Positions 62,512 through 64,000 of a DNA stretch of 64,000 nt are shown one piece after another. The notes below the pieces were generated by a model. The model saw nothing but the letters and a program-made list of their open reading frames with translations. It did not search any database and was not told where the DNA came from. The stretch is from JAYQKL01 sp965243245 (GTDB taxonomy: Bacteria > Pseudomonadota > Alphaproteobacteria > RS24). The number at the start of each line of letters is the position of its first letter. The first letter of the stretch is position 1. The stretch spans positions 682,001 to 746,000 of the forward strand of contig OZ251536.1 in the NCBI GenBank assembly GCA_965243245.1. The letters are read 5' to 3'. Position numbers and translations under genes: made by a program.

Positions 62512-63377
62512 TGTCGCATAATGCCCTTTCGCCTTTACCAAAAGTAATTATTGAAAATGCCATTAGTTCTGCACTTTTTGAAGATTTAGGACGCGCTGGA
62601 GATTTAACCTCGCAAATAGTTGTGCCAAAAAAAGCGATTGCCGAGGGTGCTATTATGGCCCGCCAAGATGGTGTACTGGCGGGGATTGATCTGGCGGTTT
62701 GTGCTTTTAAAACCTGCAATGATAATATTGAGACAATTATTCATATCCAAGATGGCAATTTTCTTGGGGCGGCTGATAAGGTGATGAGCCTTAAAGGGCC
62801 TGCGCGGGATATTTTGGCAGCCGAGCGCGTTGCGTTAAATTATCTTGGACATTTATCGGGCATTGCGACGCAAACACGCCTTTACGTTAATGAAATTGCC
62901 GATACTAAGGCTCGGATTACTTGCACCCGCAAAACGACACCAAACCTGCGCGCCTTAGAAAAATATGCTGTGCGTTGTGGCGGCGGCTTTAACCATCGTT
63001 TTGGGCTTGATGATGGTATTCTCATTAAAGACAATCATATTGCGGTTGCGGGCGGGGTCATGCGGGCTGTGCAATCTGCTCTGGGGGGGGCGGGGCATAT
63101 GGTACACATGGAAATTGAAGTTGATACGCTTGAGCAATTAAAACAAGCGTTAAAGGCCGGCGCGCGCACCGTTTTACTTGATAATATGACACCTGAAACA
63201 TTGCGCCAAGCCGTTGCTATCATTGACGGACAGGCAAGCTCTGAAGCATCGGGGAATGTCAGCCTACAAAATGTTAAAGCTATTGCACAAACAGGTGTGG
63301 ATTATATTTCAGTCGGGCGTATCACGCATTCAGCACCTTGCCTTGACCTTGGATTAGATTTCGCGGTAACCGATTAG
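62511..63377 (+). CDS. nadC: Nicotinate-nucleotide pyrophosphorylase (quinolinate phosphoribosyltransferase)
   Basis: 288 residues. EDLGRAGDLTSQ, ARQDGVLAGIDLA, ITCTRKTTPNLRALEKYAVRCGG, in part TRKTTPNLRALEKYAV, GGFNHRFGLDDGILIKDNH and YISVGRITHSAPCLDLGLDF. Converts quinolinate to nicotinate mononucleotide, completing nadABC. Its stop codon overlaps that of the convergent hydrolase gene by 4 bp. Confidence 0.97.
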   Translation: MSHNALSPLPKVIIENAISSALFEDLGRAGDLTSQIVVPKKAIAEGAIMARQDGVLAGIDLAVCAFKTCNDNIETIIHIQDGNFLGAADKVMSLKGPARDILAAERVALNYLGHLSGIATQTRLYVNEIADTKARITCTRKTTPNLRALEKYAVRCGGGFNHRFGLDDGILIKDNHIAVAGGVMRAVQSALGGAGHMVHMEIEVDTLEQLKQALKAGARTVLLDNMTPETLRQAVAIIDGQASSEASGNVSLQNVKAIAQTGVDYISVGRITHSAPCLDLGLDFAVTD

Positions 63378-64000
63378 AGATTGTTTTCAGGACGCTCTAA
63401 AGGTTGCGGCTTACGTCTTTGAGGCGTCTCGATATAAAAAATATGCCGTCCAATTTTGGTTAAGGCCTGCATCTGCGCCGCCCATTTCGGCGCGACATAA
63501 TCTGCGTGATAATGCGTAGCAAGACCCGCAATCTCAGAATTAGACCCCTTAATCAATAATTCGCCTGCAAGGTCATAACTCGCATTCCAAAATTTCTCAT
63601 TATAAGCTAAATCCGAACGCCCATCACAGGCAAATGAGAACTGGCATCTATGGCGGCGAAACTCGCCTTGAAACACAACTTCACATATTGAATCTGGATA
63701 ACGCCGATCACGCACACGATTAATCACAACATCACCAACAGCCTGCCAGCCTGCTTTGGGTTCACTTCGAGCCTCAAAATACATGGCTTGGGCAAGGCAA
63801 TGTCTCGCTTTTTGGAAACTTTCCGGCGTGGTTACTTTTGCATTTGTCGTCATCACAAAACCGAGTGATTGCTCGCCTGCTCTATTGGACAATTTATATA
63901 ATGGCGCACCGCGCAATTGGGGCATTTGAAAAAACGCAACATCGCTCACAGAACCAGCCTTGTGGGCGCGAATGTTGTAAACGCTATCTATGGCAGAAAG
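63374..64000 (-). CDS. SleB-like cell wall hydrolase (5' end outside window)
   Basis: The frame stays open to the window edge (it reads LSAIDSVYNIRAHKAGSVSD at the edge), so the gene begins beyond 64000 and the GTG at 63949 is not its start. The Hydrolase_2 domain is visible: CLAQAMYFEARSEPKAGWQAVGDVVINRVRDRRYPDSICEVVF, quoted in part (YFEARSEPKAGWQAVGDVV), with the catalytic Glu of YFEAR, then FSFACDG and ATHYHADYVAPKW. SleB/CwlJ-type enzymes cut peptidoglycan in spores; in alphaproteobacteria they act in cell-wall turnover. Confidence 0.85.
   Translation of the reverse strand, partial: LSAIDSVYNIRAHKAGSVSDVAFFQMPQLRGAPLYKLSNRAGEQSLGFVMTTNAKVTTPESFQKARHCLAQAMYFEARSEPKAGWQAVGDVVINRVRDRRYPDSICEVVFQGEFRRHRCQFSFACDGRSDLAYNEKFWNASYDLAGELLIKGSNSEIAGLATHYHADYVAPKWAAQMQALTKIGRHIFYIETPQRRKPQPLERPENNL

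Overview
The window is chromosomal DNA of an alphaproteobacterium. It carries a CtrA-type response regulator, an EipA/DUF1134 envelope protein, an RpoH sigma factor, a serC-serA operon, and the order tolQ-tolR-tolA-tolB-pal-cpoB-tilS-ftsH-glmM that is typical of the class. Base composition is intermediate and most of the window is densely packed core genome. I do not assign a genus.

Layout. 1-5.8 kb: the end of a NusG/RfaH-like gene, a small membrane protein, a double DsbA-fold protein with its TetR regulator, then a minus-strand GST / metallo-beta-lactamase / GST cluster. 5.8-8.2 kb: an accessory patch with a truncated GST relic, two hypothetical genes, a GIY-YIG protein, and a hairpin-rich repeat block beside tRNA-Met. 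8.3-14.4 kb: mnmA, ctrA, cysQ, eipA, rluD, rpoH. 14.4-21.8 kb: purA, serA-serC with a structured leader, thiD, glmM, folP. 21.8-31 kb: ftsH, tilS and the complete Tol-Pal operon. 31-36.7 kb: ruvCAB, yebC, a TIGR00282 phosphoesterase, fau, a 6S RNA and zapA. 37-42.4 kb: a tkt-gap-pgk-fba carbon operon. 42.5-47.8 kb: dxs-ispA-xseB, a metallo-hydrolase and sua5. 47.8-53.7 kb: a horizontally acquired defence-type region. 53.7-64 kb: core genes again (DUF192, pyrC, a heptosyltransferase-like gene, ygfZ, tag, a KASIII, nadA-nadB-nadC) and a truncated SleB-type hydrolase.

The most interesting stretch is 47.8-53.7 kb. It is visibly AT-richer and consists of two modules, each bracketed by direct repeats. 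Module 1 is a divergent MvaI/BcnI-type restriction endonuclease and an SPPY-motif DNA methyltransferase. It is bracketed by a 50-bp perfect copy of the sua5 3' end, so the methyltransferase now ends in the last codons of sua5. Module 2 has a 72-residue protein followed by a 791-residue GHKL (MORC/MutL-like) ATPase, plus a DUF6884-like gene. It is bracketed by a ~100-bp repeat whose right copy resembles a small structured RNA ending in a terminator. A short Sel1-repeat relic marks an internal junction. No integrase or transposase is visible.

A second pattern runs through the whole window. Short perfect or near-perfect tandem duplications (9-32 bp units) sit at gene borders, often with the stop codon of the upstream gene inside the first unit (tetR, ctrA, cysQ, pal, the TIGR00282 gene, pgk and the gene at 53749). 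The most striking is a 10.5-copy perfect 13-bp array after the TIGR00282 gene.
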